In this document: piece after piece, positions 21,623 through 30,987 of the stretch
How the letters are laid out: each line of letters opens with the position of its first letter
Position numbering within the stretch: position 1 is the first letter of the stretch
Assembly (NCBI GenBank): GCA_023436775.1
Contig: JAEZHW010000055.1
Coordinates: 62,001 to 126,000 of the forward strand
DNA: 64,000 nucleotides
DNA from: Actinomycetes bacterium
Lineage (GTDB): Bacteria; Actinomycetota; Actinomycetes; Actinomycetales; Microbacteriaceae
Direction of reading: 5' to 3'
Notes under the pieces: model-generated
The model's input: only the letters and a program-made list of their open reading frames with translations
The model's database searches: none
Told to the model about the DNA's origin: nothing
Program-made: the position numbers and the translations under genes

Positions 21623-22828
21623 ATGTCCGCGGCGTTGCGGTTGTTCAGCTCAGAGTCGGTGACCGAAGGGCACCCCGACAAGCTGTGTGACCAGGTCTCG
21701 GACCGCATCCTGGATGCGTACCTCGCTGCCGACCCGAACAGCCGGGTCGCGGTGGAAACGCTGGTGACGACCGGGCTGGTGCAGATTGCCGGTGAGGTGC
21801 GCTCCTCGGTGCTGATCCCGGTGGCAGAAATCGCCCGACAGGCGATTCGTGACGCGGGCTACACCCACTCAGAACTCGGCTTCGATGGTGACACTTGCGC
21901 TGTGAACGTGGCCATCGGTGCACAGTCGCCGGACATCGCGCAGGGCGTGGACGTTGCGCTCGAAGCGCGTGAAGGTGACGACGACGAACTGAACGCGCAG
22001 GGCGCGGGCGATCAGGGCATCATGTTCGGCTACGCGACGGACGAAACCCCGGACCTGCTGCCGCTGCCGATTTCGTTGGCCCACCGACTGTCTCGCCGCC
22101 TTGCCACGGTCCGCAAGTCGGGTGACCTCGATTACCTCCGACCGGACGGCAAGACTCAGGTCACCATCGGCTACGAGGGTGCGACGCCGCGCACGGTGGA
22201 AACGGTTGTCATCTCGGCGCAGCACGCCCCGTCGGTGTCGTTGGCACAACTGCAGGCAGACCTGATCGAAGTCGTGGCCAAGCCGGTCCTGGACGAGGCG
22301 GACATCGACGCCAGCGGCGTGCGATTCCTGATCAACCCGACCGGCCGATTCGAACTGGGCGGTCCGAAGGGTGACGCGGGACTGACCGGCCGCAAGATCA
22401 TTGTCGACACCTATGGTGGGGCGGCCCGCCACGGTGGCGGTGCGTTCAGCGGCAAGGACCCGTCAAAGGTGGACCGCTCGGCCGCGTACGCGCTGCGGTG
22501 GGCAGCCAAGAACGTCGTTGCTGCGGGTCTGGCCAAGCGCATTGAACTGCAGTTGGCCTATGCCATTGGTGCAGCCGCCCCGGTGGGCCTGTACGTGGAA
22601 ACCTTCGGCACCGGCACTGTCGCGGATGAGGCGATTGTGCAGGCGGTGCGGGACGTGTTCGACTTCCGGCCGGCGGCCATCGTGCGCGACCTCGACCTGC
22701 TCCGCCCGATCTACGCCCCCTCTGCGGCGTACGGACACTTCGGTCGAAGCACCGAAGGCGGGTTCTTCCCCTGGGAGCAGCTCAACCGCGTTGACGCGCT
22801 GCGCGCCGCTGCGGGGATCGCTGGATAA
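21623..22828 (+). CDS. metK: S-adenosylmethionine synthetase
   Basis: Makes S-adenosylmethionine from methionine and ATP. Conserved blocks are ESVTEGHPDKLCDQVSD, GAGDQGIMFGYATDET and the phosphate-binding HGGGAFSGKDPSKVDRS. 401 aa, cytoplasmic tetramer family. AGGAG lies just before the ATG. The 36-bp gap to coaBC is too short for a SAM riboswitch, and none is seen. Confidence 0.98.
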   Translation: MSAALRLFSSESVTEGHPDKLCDQVSDRILDAYLAADPNSRVAVETLVTTGLVQIAGEVRSSVLIPVAEIARQAIRDAGYTHSELGFDGDTCAVNVAIGAQSPDIAQGVDVALEAREGDDDELNAQGAGDQGIMFGYATDETPDLLPLPISLAHRLSRRLATVRKSGDLDYLRPDGKTQVTIGYEGATPRTVETVVISAQHAPSVSLAQLQADLIEVVAKPVLDEADIDASGVRFLINPTGRFELGGPKGDAGLTGRKIIVDTYGGAARHGGGAFSGKDPSKVDRSAAYALRWAAKNVVAAGLAKRIELQLAYAIGAAAPVGLYVETFGTGTVADEAIVQAVRDVFDFRPAAIVRDLDLLRPIYAPSAAYGHFGRSTEGGFFPWEQLNRVDALRAAAGIAG

Positions 22829-22851
22829 CGCTCGGTGGGGGCGGTGACCGG

Positions 22852-24723
22852 ATGCAGCCACACGCCAACGCGCCGCGGGTCGCACGAGTCCTGATCGACT
22901 CGCCGCTGCCGCAACTGGACCGCCTCTTCGACTACGCCGTTCCGGAACGGCTCGCCGATCGCGCCGTGCCTGGCGTGCGCGTGCGCGTACCGCTGCGGAA
23001 TCGGGTGTCGGACGGGTGGCTGGTCGAACTCGCATCCTCATCCGAGGTCGCGGGGTCGCTGTCCGAACTCGATGACGTGGTATCGACGATTCCGGTGCTT
23101 TCGGCACCGGTGGTGACGCTGGCGAGGCGACTGGCGGATCGGGTCGCTGGTACGGCCAGCGATGTGCTCCGGCTTGCAGTGCCGAAGCGGCAGGTGCGGG
23201 TCGAACAGGCCGTCGCGCAGCTCCGTGCTGCAGCCAGTGAATCTGCGGCTGATCTGGCAGGGTCGTCGCCGCACCCCGGTTCGGAGCAGGCACTGCCGCA
23301 GGTAGCCGGATTCCCTGATCTTGCTACTGGGCTTCGTTCGGGCGGTCGATATGCCCTACAGGCCCCGCCTCACCCGATCGCGACCGTGAACGGTGGCTGG
23401 TTGCCCGCCTGGGCCGCCCTCCTCGCGGATGCCGTCGCCGCCGTGCGTGCCGTGGGGAAGGACGCGGTGTTGGCGGTTCCCGACCAGCGCGACCTCGACC
23501 AGTTGGCTCGAGCGCTGCAGCTGCGTCTGCCCGACGAGCCGGTGGCGCGCCTCGATGGTGCCCAAAAGCCTGCGGTGCGGTACCGGTCCTACTTGGACGC
23601 CCACGACGGCCGCACGCACATTGTGATCGGCAGCCGGCATGCGCTGTTGGCGCCACTGCCAGACCTCGGCCTGATCGCGGTGTGGGACGATGCCGATCCT
23701 GTGCTGGAGGAGCCACTGGCGCCCTATCTCCAGGCACGGGACACCGCACTGATTCGGCAGGAACTGTCGGGTGCAGCACTGCTCCTGGCCGGCCATACCC
23801 GGAGCGCGGATGTGCAGCGGCTGGTGGAGGTTGGCTGGTTACAGGAGGCGCTTCCTGCCAAGGCGTATCGCCCGCGGGTGGTGCTGTCCGAACGTCAGCC
23901 GGAGGATCGTCCTACGGGTCGACTGCCAGCGGCCGCCTATGGGCTGCTGCGTGATGGCTTGGCGAACGGCCCGGTGCTCGTCCAGGTCGCTCGACCGCCA
24001 GGTGAGCCGACGCCGGTGCCAATTCCAGATGCGGAGGTGAACCTCACCCCGCCGCCAGCCCCGGACGTACTGCGCACTGCCGCAGAACTCGGCAAGGCGT
24101 TTCCGAAGATTCGCGTGGTCACCTCGCACGGGGCTGCGGGGATTCGCGAAGTCGACGCTCGTCCCGCGATTGTGGTTGCCACCCGGGGGACCGAACCCTT
24201 CGCTCTCGGCGGCTACCGCGCGGTGCTGCTGTTAGACGGAGGACGCATGCTCGCGCGCGAGGCAATGCGGGTGAGCGAGGATTGTCTGCGCTGGTGGGCG
24301 AATGCCGCCTCGCTGGCCGCCCCGGGTGCCCCGATCCTCTTGACCGGGGTCGACGGTCCGGTGGCGGATGCCTTCGCGACCTGGAACTTTCCGGCCTACG
24401 CGGCGCAGGAACTCCGGGACCGGCGCGAACTCGGCTTCCCGCCCGCGCTGCGCACGGTGCGCCTGCACGGCCCGAAAGAGGCCGTGGCGGACCTCCATGA
24501 CGCGCTCCAGCGCGACTACGCGGCTCGGGTACTTCAGCCAATCCGCAGCGACGGACCGGCCGCGGAGGTCTTGCTGGGCTTCGAGTACCGGTACGGTGGA
24601 GAGGTCGCCGCTGCTGTGAAGGCAGCCATGATCCGGGCCGCGACTGGCCGTCATCGGCCCGTACGTCGCCCCGGACTCCCACTCAAGGCCCGATTCGATG
24701 AAAGGGAGCCGTTCCTCGAATGA
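22852..24723 (+). CDS. priA: PriA-like primosomal protein N', ATPase-degenerate
   Basis: Homologue of the replication-restart protein PriA. The N-terminal 3'-DNA-binding domain is intact (RVLIDSPLPQLDRLFDYAVP). The helicase core is recognisable (IVIGSRHALLAPLPDLGLI), but the Walker A GxGKT is absent and the DEEH box reads WDDADP. The zinc-binding cysteine pairs are also missing. This loss is known for actinobacterial PriA proteins, often labelled putative, so it probably acts as a DNA-binding loader rather than a helicase. 623 aa. Its stop overlaps the fmt ATG. Confidence 0.88.
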   Translation: MQPHANAPRVARVLIDSPLPQLDRLFDYAVPERLADRAVPGVRVRVPLRNRVSDGWLVELASSSEVAGSLSELDDVVSTIPVLSAPVVTLARRLADRVAGTASDVLRLAVPKRQVRVEQAVAQLRAAASESAADLAGSSPHPGSEQALPQVAGFPDLATGLRSGGRYALQAPPHPIATVNGGWLPAWAALLADAVAAVRAVGKDAVLAVPDQRDLDQLARALQLRLPDEPVARLDGAQKPAVRYRSYLDAHDGRTHIVIGSRHALLAPLPDLGLIAVWDDADPVLEEPLAPYLQARDTALIRQELSGAALLLAGHTRSADVQRLVEVGWLQEALPAKAYRPRVVLSERQPEDRPTGRLPAAAYGLLRDGLANGPVLVQVARPPGEPTPVPIPDAEVNLTPPPAPDVLRTAAELGKAFPKIRVVTSHGAAGIREVDARPAIVVATRGTEPFALGGYRAVLLLDGGRMLAREAMRVSEDCLRWWANAASLAAPGAPILLTGVDGPVADAFATWNFPAYAAQELRDRRELGFPPALRTVRLHGPKEAVADLHDALQRDYAARVLQPIRSDGPAAEVLLGFEYRYGGEVAAAVKAAMIRAATGRHRPVRRPGLPLKARFDEREPFLE

Positions 24724-25655
24724 GACTGCTCTTTGCTGGCACCCCTGACGTAGCCGTTCCCGCACTTCGGGCGGTACATGCGGCAGGCCACGACATTGTT
24801 GCAGTCATCACCCGGCAGGATGCTCCGCTCGGTCGCAAGCGTGTGCTCACGCCATCACCGGTTGCGGTAGCGGCGGAGGAACTCGGACTGCGCGTCATCA
24901 AGCAGAACCGCCTCACCGCCGAGCTCGAACCCGAGTTGGCCGCGCTGCAGCCGGACCTTGGCGTGGTGGTGGCGTATGGCGGCCTGATCCGGGACCCCCT
25001 GCTCAGCCTGCCGACGCACGGCTGGATCAATGCACACTTCTCGCTGCTGCCGGCCTGGCGTGGCGCCTCGCCGGTGCAGGCCGGCCTGATTGCTGGCGAT
25101 ACTGAGACGGGTGTGAGTGTGTTTCGGCTGGTCCCGGAACTCGATGCGGGGCCCTTGTTCGCGCGTGTGCCGTATCCGACGCAGGATCAGACCGCGGGCG
25201 AACTGTTGGCCCGCCTCGCGGTCGAGGCAGGTCCGATTCTGACCCGGGTCATTGGCGATATTGCTGCCGGTGCCGAGCCACGCGAACAGCAGGGCGAGGT
25301 GACCTACGCGCCGAAGCTGTCCATTGCGGATGGTCGACTGGATCCGACCCAGGGCGCGGCCGCCGTACTGGCGCGCTACCGCGGGGTGACTCCCGAGCCC
25401 GGTGCATGGTTGTCCGTCGCGGGGGAGCGACTGAAGGTGCTCGACCTTGCCGCATCGGACGCGACCGGTGTGGACGCCGGAGTGATCACCGTGCAGAACA
25501 AGCAGGTCCTGCTTGGTACCACTTCCGGTGCGCTGTTGTTGCTTCGCGTGCAGCCGGCTGGCAGAACCGCGATGGCGGCGGCGGACTGGTGGCGGGGTCT
25601 CGGCGGGGTAGCCCAGTTGCTCGTCGATGCGATTGACGACGGGGGAGCAGCATGA
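24720..25655 (+). CDS. fmt: Methionyl-tRNA formyltransferase
   Basis: Formylates initiator methionyl-tRNA using 10-formyl-THF. N-terminal formyltransferase fold starting MRLLFAGTPDVAVPALRA; catalytic region NAHFSLLPAWRGASPVQ, with Asn/His, and the Asp of ELDAGPL; C-terminal OB-like tRNA-binding domain. 311 aa. The ATG at 24720 overlaps priA by 4 bp and the stop overlaps rsmB by 4 bp. No def (peptide deformylase) gene lies beside it in this window. Confidence 0.97.
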   Translation: MRLLFAGTPDVAVPALRAVHAAGHDIVAVITRQDAPLGRKRVLTPSPVAVAAEELGLRVIKQNRLTAELEPELAALQPDLGVVVAYGGLIRDPLLSLPTHGWINAHFSLLPAWRGASPVQAGLIAGDTETGVSVFRLVPELDAGPLFARVPYPTQDQTAGELLARLAVEAGPILTRVIGDIAAGAEPREQQGEVTYAPKLSIADGRLDPTQGAAAVLARYRGVTPEPGAWLSVAGERLKVLDLAASDATGVDAGVITVQNKQVLLGTTSGALLLLRVQPAGRTAMAAADWWRGLGGVAQLLVDAIDDGGAA

Positions 25656-27157
25656 GCGCCGATCGACGTGATGCTCGCGCTGGCGGTCGCGGTGGTCGGC
25701 CACGCGGTGGGCAGCAACGCGGTAGCGCGCCGCACCGCACGCCAGGCCGTGATGGCGCCCCCACGCGCCGACGCCTGCCCGACACCGCCCGTGGCGTTGC
25801 GCTCGGCGTGATCATGGCCGTCCGCGAGGACGATGCTTACGCAAACCTGCTGCTGCCGACACGCATCCGTCGCGCCGGGTTGCGCAGTGACGATGCCGCA
25901 CTCGCGACGGAGCTGACCTACGGCACATTGCGCGGCTGGGGCCTGTACGAGCAGATCCTGGCGCGTGCCGCCGGTCGCGGACTCAACGAGATCGACCGCG
26001 TCTCGGCAGATGTGCTTCGCCTCGGCGCACACCAGCTGCTCTCGACCCGTATCCCGGCCCACGCGGCCGTCCACGAGACGGTCGAGGTCGCCCGCGCCGT
26101 CGTGCCCGAACGTGCCCTCGGTTTCATCAATGCCGTCATGCGCCGCATCAGCGAGCGCAGTCACGAGGAATGGGTGGCGCTGCTCCTGGCGGAGGGCGTC
26201 GAGCGCGGTGCCGATGCCCGCCTCGCCCTGGAAACCGCGCACCCGACGTGGATCGTCGCAGCCCTGCGGGAGTCCCTCGCCGCTGACCCAAGCGTGCTGG
26301 ACGCGGACGCGGACCTCCGTGAGCTGCTGCACGCCGATAACCAGGCTCCCACGGTGTCGCTGGCCAGCATGGTCGGTGAGCGCGGTGCGGAGGCGCCGGG
26401 GGGCGTCACGGATCTGCCGTATTCGCCGCGCGGCCTGCGATGGCCGGGTGGAGACCCCGGACAGTGGTCAGCAATCGCTGACGGTTCGGTGCGTGTCCAG
26501 GATGAAGGATCACAGCTTGCGGCGCTGGCGCTCAGTCGTGCGCACGCGATTGCTTCGAATGAGATCTGGCTGGACATGTGCGCCGGTCCCGGTGGAAAGT
26601 CAGCCCTGCTTGCGGCGGAACTGCTCGGGACCGGCGGCAACCTGATCGCCAACGAGTCGGTTCCGGCGCGCGCCGACCTGGTTCGGGACTCGGTACGTGC
26701 CGTGCAGGAGGTCGTGACCGTTCTGGAAGGTGACGCACGACGCTTTGTTGAGCAGCCCGGTCACTATGACCGCATCCTGCTCGATGCGCCCTGTACGGGT
26801 CTTGGAGCGCTGCGCCGTCGACCTGAGGCACGTTGGCGGAAGGACCCGGACGACCTCGCCGCTCTGGTGCGCTTGCAGTCGCAGCTGCTGGATGCTGCAG
26901 CGGTGGCCCTGAAGCCCGGCGGGGTCCTCGCCTACGTCACCTGTTCGCCACACCTGGCCGAAACGCGCGAGCAAGTGGATGCCCTGCTGGCCCGCCGCAG
27001 CGGTCTGCGGAGCCTTGACACTGGGGCTGTGCTGCAGTCCTTTGCGCGCACGCCGCTGCCTGGCGTTCAGGCGGGGATGCCGGTGGTGCAGCTGTGGCCG
27101 CATCGGCACGGGACCGATGCGATGTTCATCACGTTGTTCGAGAAGGTCCCGCGCTAA
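25652..27157 (+). CDS. rsmB: 16S rRNA m5C967 methyltransferase RsmB
   Basis: SAM-dependent cytosine-5 methyltransferase of 16S rRNA. A basic low-complexity N-terminus (1-45) precedes a NusB-like RNA-binding domain (about 47-180). The Rossmann methyltransferase follows with the SAM loop DMCAGPGGK, motif IV DAPCTGLGALRRRPEARW, and the catalytic Cys in YVTCSPHLAET. 501 aa. Translationally coupled to fmt by a 4-bp overlap. A 50-bp gap then separates it from rpe. Confidence 0.96.
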   Translation: MSADRRDARAGGRGGRPRGGQQRGSAPHRTPGRDGAPTRRRLPDTARGVALGVIMAVREDDAYANLLLPTRIRRAGLRSDDAALATELTYGTLRGWGLYEQILARAAGRGLNEIDRVSADVLRLGAHQLLSTRIPAHAAVHETVEVARAVVPERALGFINAVMRRISERSHEEWVALLLAEGVERGADARLALETAHPTWIVAALRESLAADPSVLDADADLRELLHADNQAPTVSLASMVGERGAEAPGGVTDLPYSPRGLRWPGGDPGQWSAIADGSVRVQDEGSQLAALALSRAHAIASNEIWLDMCAGPGGKSALLAAELLGTGGNLIANESVPARADLVRDSVRAVQEVVTVLEGDARRFVEQPGHYDRILLDAPCTGLGALRRRPEARWRKDPDDLAALVRLQSQLLDAAAVALKPGGVLAYVTCSPHLAETREQVDALLARRSGLRSLDTGAVLQSFARTPLPGVQAGMPVVQLWPHRHGTDAMFITLFEKVPR

Positions 27158-27194
27158 CCCGCATGCCAACTGGGTTGGCCGGGCTTGCGCAGGA

Positions 27195-27200
27195 TAGGCT
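27195..27200 (+). promoter_or_regulatory. Candidate -10 element of a leaderless rpe transcript
   Basis: TAGGCT ends 7 nt before the rpe ATG (27208), so transcription would start at or next to the start codon. There is no Shine-Dalgarno sequence in between. This is the leaderless arrangement common in actinobacteria. Confidence 0.5.
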
Positions 27201-27207
27201 ATCTGCC

Positions 27208-27879
27208 ATGTCTGTCCGCATTTCCCCGAGCATCCTGGCAGCCGATTTCATGAACCTCGAGCGTGAGCTCGGGCGTATCACGACCGCGGACCTAGTGCAC
27301 GTTGACGTGATGGACAACAACTTCGTGCCGAACCTCACCATCGGTCAGCCCGTGGTCACCCAGATTGCCAAGATCGCGCCGCTGCCGCTGGATGTCCATC
27401 TCATGATCCAGAACCCGGACCACTGGGCTCCGAAGTTTGCGGAACTCATTGGCCCTGGTCGCGGCGGCGTCACCTTCCACGCCGAGGCGGCCAAGGACCC
27501 GGTGGGCACCGCCCGTACGTTGCGCAGCCTGGGGGTGCGGGCCGCCATCGCCCTCCGTCCCGGCACGCCGGTCGAGCCCTATCTTGAACACCTCGAGGAT
27601 TGGGACATGATCCTGCTCATGACCGTCGAGCCGGGCTTTGGTGGACAGGCCTTCCAACACGAGACCATGCCGAAGCTGGAGCGCACCCGCGCGGCCATCG
27701 ACGCCAGTGGGCTCGACATCTGGCTCGAGGTCGACGGCGGCATTGCGCCGAACACGATTCAAATTGCTCGGAAGGCCGGCGCTGACACCTTCGTGGCCGG
27801 ATCCGCGGTGTACGGCCCCGGCGATGCAGCCGCACGTATTGCGGAGCTCCGCAGCGCGGCTGAGGCGGTTAGCCGCTAG
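27208..27879 (+). CDS. rpe: Ribulose-phosphate 3-epimerase
   Basis: Interconverts ribulose-5-phosphate and xylulose-5-phosphate in the pentose phosphate pathway. TIM-barrel protein of 223 aa starting SVRISPSILAADF. Metal and catalytic residues lie in VHVDVMDNNFVPN, PLDVHLMI, MTVEPGFGGQ and EVDGGI. The ATG at 27208 is chosen by homology. It lacks a Shine-Dalgarno and follows a TAGGCT hexamer by 7 nt, so the message may be leaderless. The 3' end overlaps the convergent DUF7455 gene by 4 bp. Confidence 0.97.
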   Translation: MSVRISPSILAADFMNLERELGRITTADLVHVDVMDNNFVPNLTIGQPVVTQIAKIAPLPLDVHLMIQNPDHWAPKFAELIGPGRGGVTFHAEAAKDPVGTARTLRSLGVRAAIALRPGTPVEPYLEHLEDWDMILLMTVEPGFGGQAFQHETMPKLERTRAAIDASGLDIWLEVDGGIAPNTIQIARKAGADTFVAGSAVYGPGDAAARIAELRSAAEAVSR

Positions 27880-28112
27880 CGGCCCGAGGTTTCGAACAGG
27901 CGGTCCGACTCGTCCTGCCAGTGCACCACGTTCGGGGCCAGCGACTCGCGCAGTTCGCGTCCGTGGTGGGCGCAGAAGAGCAACTCGCCCGCAGTCAGGA
28001 TGACGCGGTGGTACGCCTGCGCACCACAGTGGTCGCAACGGTCCAGCGCGGTGAGTGCGGGGAGGTTGGTGACCTCGGCGGAGATCGGGGTCTCTGCGGC
28101 GATGCTGGTCAT
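27876..28112 (-). CDS. DUF7455 zinc-ribbon-like small protein
   Basis: 78 aa, function unknown. A potential metal site is formed by CDHC (26-29) and CAHH (47-50), typical of the actinobacterial DUF7455 family that often neighbours a parE/gyrB-type gene. AGGGAGG precedes the ATG at 28112. It is convergent with rpe, overlapping by 4 bp, and divergent from parE. The family name is from memory of the signature and neighbourhood. Confidence 0.8.
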   Translation of the reverse strand: MTSIAAETPISAEVTNLPALTALDRCDHCGAQAYHRVILTAGELLFCAHHGRELRESLAPNVVHWQDESDRLFETSGR

Positions 28113-28140
28113 CTCGTCCTCCCTCGGGTTGGGTCGTCGC

Positions 28141-28158
28141 TAGCGGACTCTTCCGCTA
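28141..28158. promoter_or_regulatory. Inverted repeat in the DUF7455/parE intergenic region
   Basis: TAGCGGA (28141-28147), CTCT, TCCGCTA (28152-28158): perfect 7-bp arms. It lies 29 nt upstream of the DUF7455 start and about 145 nt upstream of parE. Possible operator; the binding protein is unknown. Confidence 0.3.
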
Positions 28159-28302
28159 CTGATATCAAAGCACCTCCCGGGTCAAGACATTCCGAGAACC
28201 CCGGGCGTTTCGCTCACCGCGTACGCGGGACCGGTCTAGGCTGAGTACGGCCCGCAGCCTCGTGGGTGCGCCGTGCGTGTTGGACGTGCAGAGAGGATTC
28301 GT

Positions 28303-30384
28303 GTGAGCACCGAGTATTCCGCCCGTCATCTCTCCGTACTGGAGGGCCTGGAGGCCGTTCGGAAGCGGCCGGGTATGTACATCGGTTCGACCGACTCTCG
28401 CGGTCTCATGCACTGCCTCTGGGAACTCATTGACAACTCGGTCGATGAGGCGCTGGCCGGCTACGGCCAGCGGATTGCGGTACGCCTGCACGCCGACGGC
28501 TCCATCGAGGTGCAGGACGATGGCCGCGGTATCCCAGTCGATATTGAGCCGAAGACGGGCCTCAGCGGTGTCGAGGTTGTCTTTACCAAGCTGCACGCTG
28601 GTGGCAAGTTCGGTGCCGGCTCCTACGCTGCCTCCGGCGGTCTGCACGGTGTGGGCGCCTCAGTGGTGAACGCCCTGTCACACCGCCTTGACGTTGAAGT
28701 TGATCGTGACGGCAAGACGTGGGCGATGTCGTTCCGCCGCGGCGAGCCCGGCATCTTTGCTGATGGCCCCGGGGGACCGAGCCCGGATTCACCGTTCACC
28801 CCCTTTGACGAGGCCAGCGAACTGCGAGTGGTGGGCAAGGTAGCCAAGGCCAAGACGGGTACCCGCGTGCGGTACTGGGCCGACCCGCAGGTCTTTGGTC
28901 GCTCAGAGGGGTTCCAACTCGGTGACCTGCTCGAGCGCGCCCGGCAGACCGCGTTCTTGGTGCCCGGCCTGCAGATCGATCTCGACGATCTGCGTGGTGA
29001 GGAGCCGAAGTCGGAGTCATTCCGTTACGACGGTGGCATCACCGAATTCGTTGAGTTCCTCGCTCCTGACCCCCTGGCCGTGGGTGTCTGGCGCATCACT
29101 GGTAGTGGCACCTTCACCGAGACGGTGCCGGTGCTGCAGGCCAATGGCGCCATGGTCTCGACCGAGGTGGAACGCAGTTGCGACGTCGACATCGCTGTGC
29201 GCTGGGGCACTGGCTACGACACCGTGATGAAGAGTTTCGTGAACATCATCGCGACGCCGAAGGGCGGCAGCCACCAGTCCGGCTTCGAACAGGGCATGTT
29301 GAAGTTCCTGCGTGCACAGATTGAGGCGAACGCTCGCAAGTTGAAGTCCGGCTCGGACAAGCCCGAGAAGGAAGACATGCTCGCGGGCCTGACCGCGGTG
29401 CTGACCGTGCGCCTGGCCGAACCACAGTTTGAGGGCCAGACCAAAGAAGTGCTGGGCACGCCTGCGGTGCGCTCGATCGTCGCCAAGGTACTGACCGATG
29501 GTCTCAAGCAGCGCTTCGAATCCAGCAAGCGTGATGACAAGGCGCAGGCGAACCTACTGCTGGAAAAGGTCGTCGCTGAGATGAAGTCCCGCATCTCGGC
29601 CCGGACGCACAAGGAGACGCAGCGCCGGAAGAATGCGCTGGAGAATTCTTCCCTGCCGGCCAAGCTCGTGGACTGCCGCACCAAGGACATTGAGCGCTCG
29701 GAACTGTTCATTGTCGAGGGTGACTCGGCGCTCGGCACTGCCAAGCTCGCGCGCAACAGCGAGTACCAGGCACTGCTGCCCATCCGCGGCAAGATCCTGA
29801 ACGTGCAGAAGGCCAGTGTCGCGGACATGCTGAACAACGCCGAATGCGCGGCAATCATCCAGGTGATTGGCGCAGGTTCTGGTCGATCCTTCGACTTGGA
29901 CCAGGCCCGCTATGGCAAGGTCATTATCATGAGCGACGCCGACGTCGATGGCGCACACATCCGCACCCTCTTGCTGACGCTGATGTACCGCTACCTACGG
30001 CCGCTGCTGGAAGCCGGCCGGGTGTACGCGGCGGTGCCGCCGCTGCACCGCGTGGTCGTGATCAACCCCGGCAGCAAGCCGAACGACGTGATCTACACCT
30101 ATTCCGAGGCGGAACTGCAGGCGGTGCTCGCCAAGCTGCAGAAGGCCGGCAAGCGGTATCAGGACCCCATCCAGCGCTACAAGGGCCTGGGCGAGATGGA
30201 TGCGGATCAGCTCGCCTCGACCACGATGGATGTCGAGCATCGACTGCTGCGTCGCATTCGGATCGAGGATGCGGCCCAGGCCGAGCGCATGTTCGAGTTG
30301 CTGATGGGGAATGAGGTCGCGCCTCGGAAGGAATTCATCGTGGATGGCTCGGCGCGCCTGAGTCGCGACCGCATTGACGCCTAG
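28303..30384 (+). CDS. parE: DNA topoisomerase IV subunit B (ParE/GyrB family)
   Basis: ATPase subunit of a type IIA topoisomerase. GHKL ATPase motifs WELIDNSVDEALAG, DDGRGIPVDI and GLHGVGASVVNALS; TOPRIM domain with EGDSALGTAK and DADVDGAHIRTLL. 693 aa. The GTG at 28303 has GAGAGGA (28291-28297); a frame opening at 28273 adds an unconserved tail. TAGGCT at 28237-28242 is a candidate -10. The partner A subunit lies close by on the other strand. That layout, away from dnaA, suggests ParE rather than the main gyrase, but this cannot be proven here. Confidence 0.92.
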   Translation: MSTEYSARHLSVLEGLEAVRKRPGMYIGSTDSRGLMHCLWELIDNSVDEALAGYGQRIAVRLHADGSIEVQDDGRGIPVDIEPKTGLSGVEVVFTKLHAGGKFGAGSYAASGGLHGVGASVVNALSHRLDVEVDRDGKTWAMSFRRGEPGIFADGPGGPSPDSPFTPFDEASELRVVGKVAKAKTGTRVRYWADPQVFGRSEGFQLGDLLERARQTAFLVPGLQIDLDDLRGEEPKSESFRYDGGITEFVEFLAPDPLAVGVWRITGSGTFTETVPVLQANGAMVSTEVERSCDVDIAVRWGTGYDTVMKSFVNIIATPKGGSHQSGFEQGMLKFLRAQIEANARKLKSGSDKPEKEDMLAGLTAVLTVRLAEPQFEGQTKEVLGTPAVRSIVAKVLTDGLKQRFESSKRDDKAQANLLLEKVVAEMKSRISARTHKETQRRKNALENSSLPAKLVDCRTKDIERSELFIVEGDSALGTAKLARNSEYQALLPIRGKILNVQKASVADMLNNAECAAIIQVIGAGSGRSFDLDQARYGKVIIMSDADVDGAHIRTLLLTLMYRYLRPLLEAGRVYAAVPPLHRVVVINPGSKPNDVIYTYSEAELQAVLAKLQKAGKRYQDPIQRYKGLGEMDADQLASTTMDVEHRLLRRIRIEDAAQAERMFELLMGNEVAPRKEFIVDGSARLSRDRIDA

Positions 30385-30578
30385 TTCTGATCCGTCAAGG
30401 CCTGGTGAGGCTTGCTAAGGGTTTCCACCCCCCTTGACTGAAAGCGGCGTGGCAACCCGGACCATATTGGTACCCCGCTCGTTAGAATGACAGCAGCGCT
30501 CAACCCTGGGGCGCTGCGGAATTCCGAACCCGACGCTTCGCGGATACCGCGGGTATATCGATTGGACAGGACGAAGGT

Positions 30579-30878
30579 ATGGCCCTGATCACTTCGAAGC
30601 ATGTGAAGCGACTCGAGGCTGTCATCGCGTCTACCCGAGAGCAGTTCTCGGACATTGACGGATACACCGCTTGGACCACTCAGCGTGTCGAAGATGCCAC
30701 GAATGAGCTGTTCGGAGCGGTGCGGGAAGCCGTTGACGCTGGCCACGCCAGCACAGTCAAGGACCTCCTGATGACGGCAGCAATGGAAACCCCCGACTCG
30801 GATAGCGGCACCACCTTGTGGCTGACCGTCATCGCGCAGTCGCTCGGCTACGCGGAACAGCCGCTCGTACGCCGCTAA
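30579..30878 (+). CDS. Hypothetical protein, 99 aa, alpha-helical
   Basis: Not recognised. The protein is predicted soluble with long amphipathic helices (residues 7-50) and no Cys, membrane segment or signal peptide. The frame uses codons like its neighbours, has a 194-bp upstream gap and is followed by a strong terminator, so it looks like a real single-gene transcript. GGACAGGACGAAGG lies just before the ATG and TAGAAT at 30484-30489 is a possible -10. Confidence 0.7.
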   Translation: MALITSKHVKRLEAVIASTREQFSDIDGYTAWTTQRVEDATNELFGAVREAVDAGHASTVKDLLMTAAMETPDSDSGTTLWLTVIAQSLGYAEQPLVRR

Positions 30879-30887
30879 CTGGAGTAC

Positions 30888-30929
30888 CGAACAGCCCGGG
30901 ACTGCATCGGCGCAGTCTCGGGCTGTTCG
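30888..30929 (+). terminator. Strong hairpin terminator between convergent genes
   Basis: An 18-bp stem, 30888-30905 with 30912-30929, with a single G-T wobble and a 6-nt loop. It begins 9 nt after the 99-aa gene and 58 nt beyond the end of the minus-strand HExxH gene, so it may serve both directions. No T tract. Confidence 0.85.
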
Positions 30930-30987
30930 CGTTGTACCGCGCTGGCACGCCAGGTTGGCCTGCGGTCGCTGGGCGTGTGGGACGTCC

